A stretch of 64,000 nt of DNA from Bacteroidales bacterium. GTDB taxonomy: Bacteria; Bacteroidota; Bacteroidia; Bacteroidales; UBA4417. Of this stretch, positions 62,803-64,000 are shown piece after piece; position 1 is the stretch's first letter, and each line of letters opens with the position of its first letter. The stretch lies in the NCBI GenBank assembly GCA_016707785.1, contig JADJGZ010000023.1, positions 16,889 to 80,888 on the forward strand, given 5' to 3'. The position numbers and the translations under genes were made by a program. The notes under the pieces are model-generated. The model had not been told where the DNA came from. It did not search any database and worked only from the letters and a program-made list of their open reading frames with translations.

Positions 62803-63945
62803 ATGAGAATACTAGTTTTAGGTGCTGGCCTGGTAGGTGGACCCATTGCCGCCGACCTTGCAAAAGAACCCGCTAATAGCATAACTGTTGCCGATATAGA
62901 TCCTGTTGCTCTGGAGAAGCTCTCTGCAAAGCATAAAGTGACCACATTAAGGGTTGACCTCTCTGATTCAAAAATGGTCCGAAAACTATCTGCCGGGTTT
63001 GAACTTGTTGTAAGTGCGGTTCCAGGTTTTTTAGGCCACCAGACTTTGAAAGCTGTAATTGAGGCAGGCACTAATGTTGTGGATATAACTTTTGCCCCCG
63101 AGGATTTCCAGCTTCTTGATGCTTTTGCAAAGGAGAAAAATGTGACTGCGATTTGTGATATGGGAGTAGCTCCCGGAATGAGTAACCTTCTGGCTGCACA
63201 TTGTGTCAGGTTTTTTGATAAAGCTGATGATTTAAAGATTTATGTAGGCGGCTTGCCAAAAGAAAGACCCTGGCCTTATGAATACAAAGCCGTTTTCTCA
63301 CCAATAGATGTCATAGAAGAATATACCCGCCCCGCAAGGTTCAGGAAAAACGGTAAGGAAGTGATAATGCCTGCCTTAACAGATGTGGAGCCGATGTATG
63401 TAGAAGGTTTCGGGGATGTTGAATCCTTTAATAGCGATGGATTGAGGTCATTGCTTACCTCTATTCCGGATGTCCCCAATATGATTGAAAAGACACTCCG
63501 TTATCCTGGTCATGTTGAAAAAATGAGGATTCTGAGAGAAACAGGATTTTTTAGAACCGATACAGTGATGATTGATGGAAACCCCATTCGTCCTATTGAT
63601 ATGACAGCCAAACTTCTATTCCCCATGATCAAGTTGCAGGAAGGGGAGGAGGATATCACTGTTATGCTTATCATAGCCGAAGGATTGAAGGATAACCAAC
63701 GGAAACGCATTACCTACACATTAATAGATAATTATGACAAAGTAACCGGTGTTCATTCCATGGCACGAACAACAGGTTATGCGGCATCTATGGCTGCTCG
63801 CTTACTTATTGGTGGATTGTATAAGAATCCGGGTATAAATACTCCTGAAGCCCTTGTTGATCAATCAGATGTATTACCATTCCTTCTGAAGGGGCTTGAA
63901 GAGCGGGGTGTGGTCTATCAGTTTAAGGAAGAAGTCATTGACTAA
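62803..63945 (+). CDS. Saccharopine dehydrogenase-family oxidoreductase
   Basis: A 380-residue NAD(P)-binding protein. The Rossmann motif is VLGAGLVGGPIAADLA (residues 4-19), followed by VADIDPVAL, VVSAVPGFLG and the family's CDMGVAPGMSNLL. The C-terminal substrate domain spans about residues 125-360. Relatives include saccharopine reductase, lysine 6-dehydrogenase and carboxynorspermidine dehydrogenase; I cannot choose among them. The neighbouring EamA transporter could export or import a related amino acid, an inference from proximity only. Confidence 0.85.
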   Translation: MRILVLGAGLVGGPIAADLAKEPANSITVADIDPVALEKLSAKHKVTTLRVDLSDSKMVRKLSAGFELVVSAVPGFLGHQTLKAVIEAGTNVVDITFAPEDFQLLDAFAKEKNVTAICDMGVAPGMSNLLAAHCVRFFDKADDLKIYVGGLPKERPWPYEYKAVFSPIDVIEEYTRPARFRKNGKEVIMPALTDVEPMYVEGFGDVESFNSDGLRSLLTSIPDVPNMIEKTLRYPGHVEKMRILRETGFFRTDTVMIDGNPIRPIDMTAKLLFPMIKLQEGEEDITVMLIIAEGLKDNQRKRITYTLIDNYDKVTGVHSMARTTGYAASMAARLLIGGLYKNPGINTPEALVDQSDVLPFLLKGLEERGVVYQFKEEVID

Positions 63946-63960
63946 AATTCTAATCAAGCC

Positions 63961-63990
63961 TTGCAGGTTTGTAAATATTTCTTAATTTTG
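63961..63990 (+). promoter_or_regulatory. Strong promoter at the window's right edge
   Basis: TTG (63961-63963), a spacer of exactly 19 bases and TAATTTTG (63983-63990) followed by CACC form an almost ideal Bacteroidota promoter. The gene it drives lies outside the window. Confidence 0.65.
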
Positions 63991-64000
63991 CACCTCCTTT

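Noticed and set aside
1..64000. tRNA, rRNA, CRISPR or intact IS elements
   Set aside because: None was recognised by eye. A covariance or profile scan would be needed to exclude small RNA genes completely.

Overview
The window is a stretch of chromosome from a member of the Bacteroidota, most likely a Bacteroidales/Marinilabiliales-type environmental or anaerobic bacterium. The evidence is: three proteins with C-terminal type IX secretion (T9SS) sorting domains, a small PID-CTERM-like protein, many -7 promoter elements of the form TAnnTTTG (some followed by CACC), a short primary sigma factor of the Bacteroidota type, an MqnA protein of the futalosine menaquinone route, a BatA-type protein and a dapF-GNAT-mltG cluster. 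No rRNA, tRNA, CRISPR array, intact insertion sequence or prophage was recognised. Most genes are core or housekeeping genes.

Layout. 1-2.9 kb: cell-surface T9SS proteins and the PID-CTERM protein. 3.1-11 kb: a complete phosphate module (O/P-type porin, pstS, pstC, pstA, pstB, phoU, a PhoB-like regulator and a PhoR-like kinase). The porin and pstS reading frames are each broken by a one-base deletion in a short homopolymer, and the 5' end of pstC also looks disturbed. 11.5-19.3 kb: a BatA-type VWA protein, ParC, a flavodiiron protein, an overlapping lipoprotein of unknown function and an orphan LytTR regulator. 19.3-26.6 kb: a gene-free region ending in a strong terminator, ppnP, tsaD (minus strand), a large TamB-family protein and a secreted protein with three EAYxxDIP repeats. 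26.8-36.2 kb: a RecB/AddA-like helicase-nuclease, mnmH-selD-pbpC in a tightly overlapping run, a small lipoprotein and ychF.

36.2-40.7 kb (minus strand): a class A2-like beta-lactamase, a DUF2279 protein, mltG, a GNAT acetyltransferase and dapF, mostly cell-wall genes. 41.1-52.4 kb: an HtrA protease, the primary sigma factor, a receiver-only regulator, pyrG, yidC, mqnA (minus), rpsA and RNase Z. 52.4-57.9 kb (minus): a GH18 chitinase-like protein, a T9SS M28 peptidase, a ProX-like editing protein, tcdA, a TatD-family hydrolase and rsgA. 57.9-58.8 kb: an anomalous G-rich patch next to the truncated 5' end of a YCF48-like secreted-protein gene. 58.8-64 kb: a CtpA-type protease, a dihydroorotate-dehydrogenase-like protein, an EamA transporter and a saccharopine-dehydrogenase-family protein, ending in a strong promoter for a gene outside the window.

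Functional links. The pst/pho genes form one phosphate-sensing and uptake unit. MnmH and SelD together make 2-selenouridine in tRNA. TsaD and TcdA act in sequence on A37 of tRNA (t6A, then cyclic t6A). DapF, MltG, PBP1C and the beta-lactamase concern peptidoglycan synthesis, turnover and defence. The sigma factor encoded at 42.7 kb probably reads the TAnnTTTG promoters seen throughout. No clearly new multi-gene system was found. The best leads are a PstS-like insertion inside PstC, the DIP-repeat secreted protein, the orphan-terminator region at 19.3-19.8 kb and the broken gene beside the G-rich patch.
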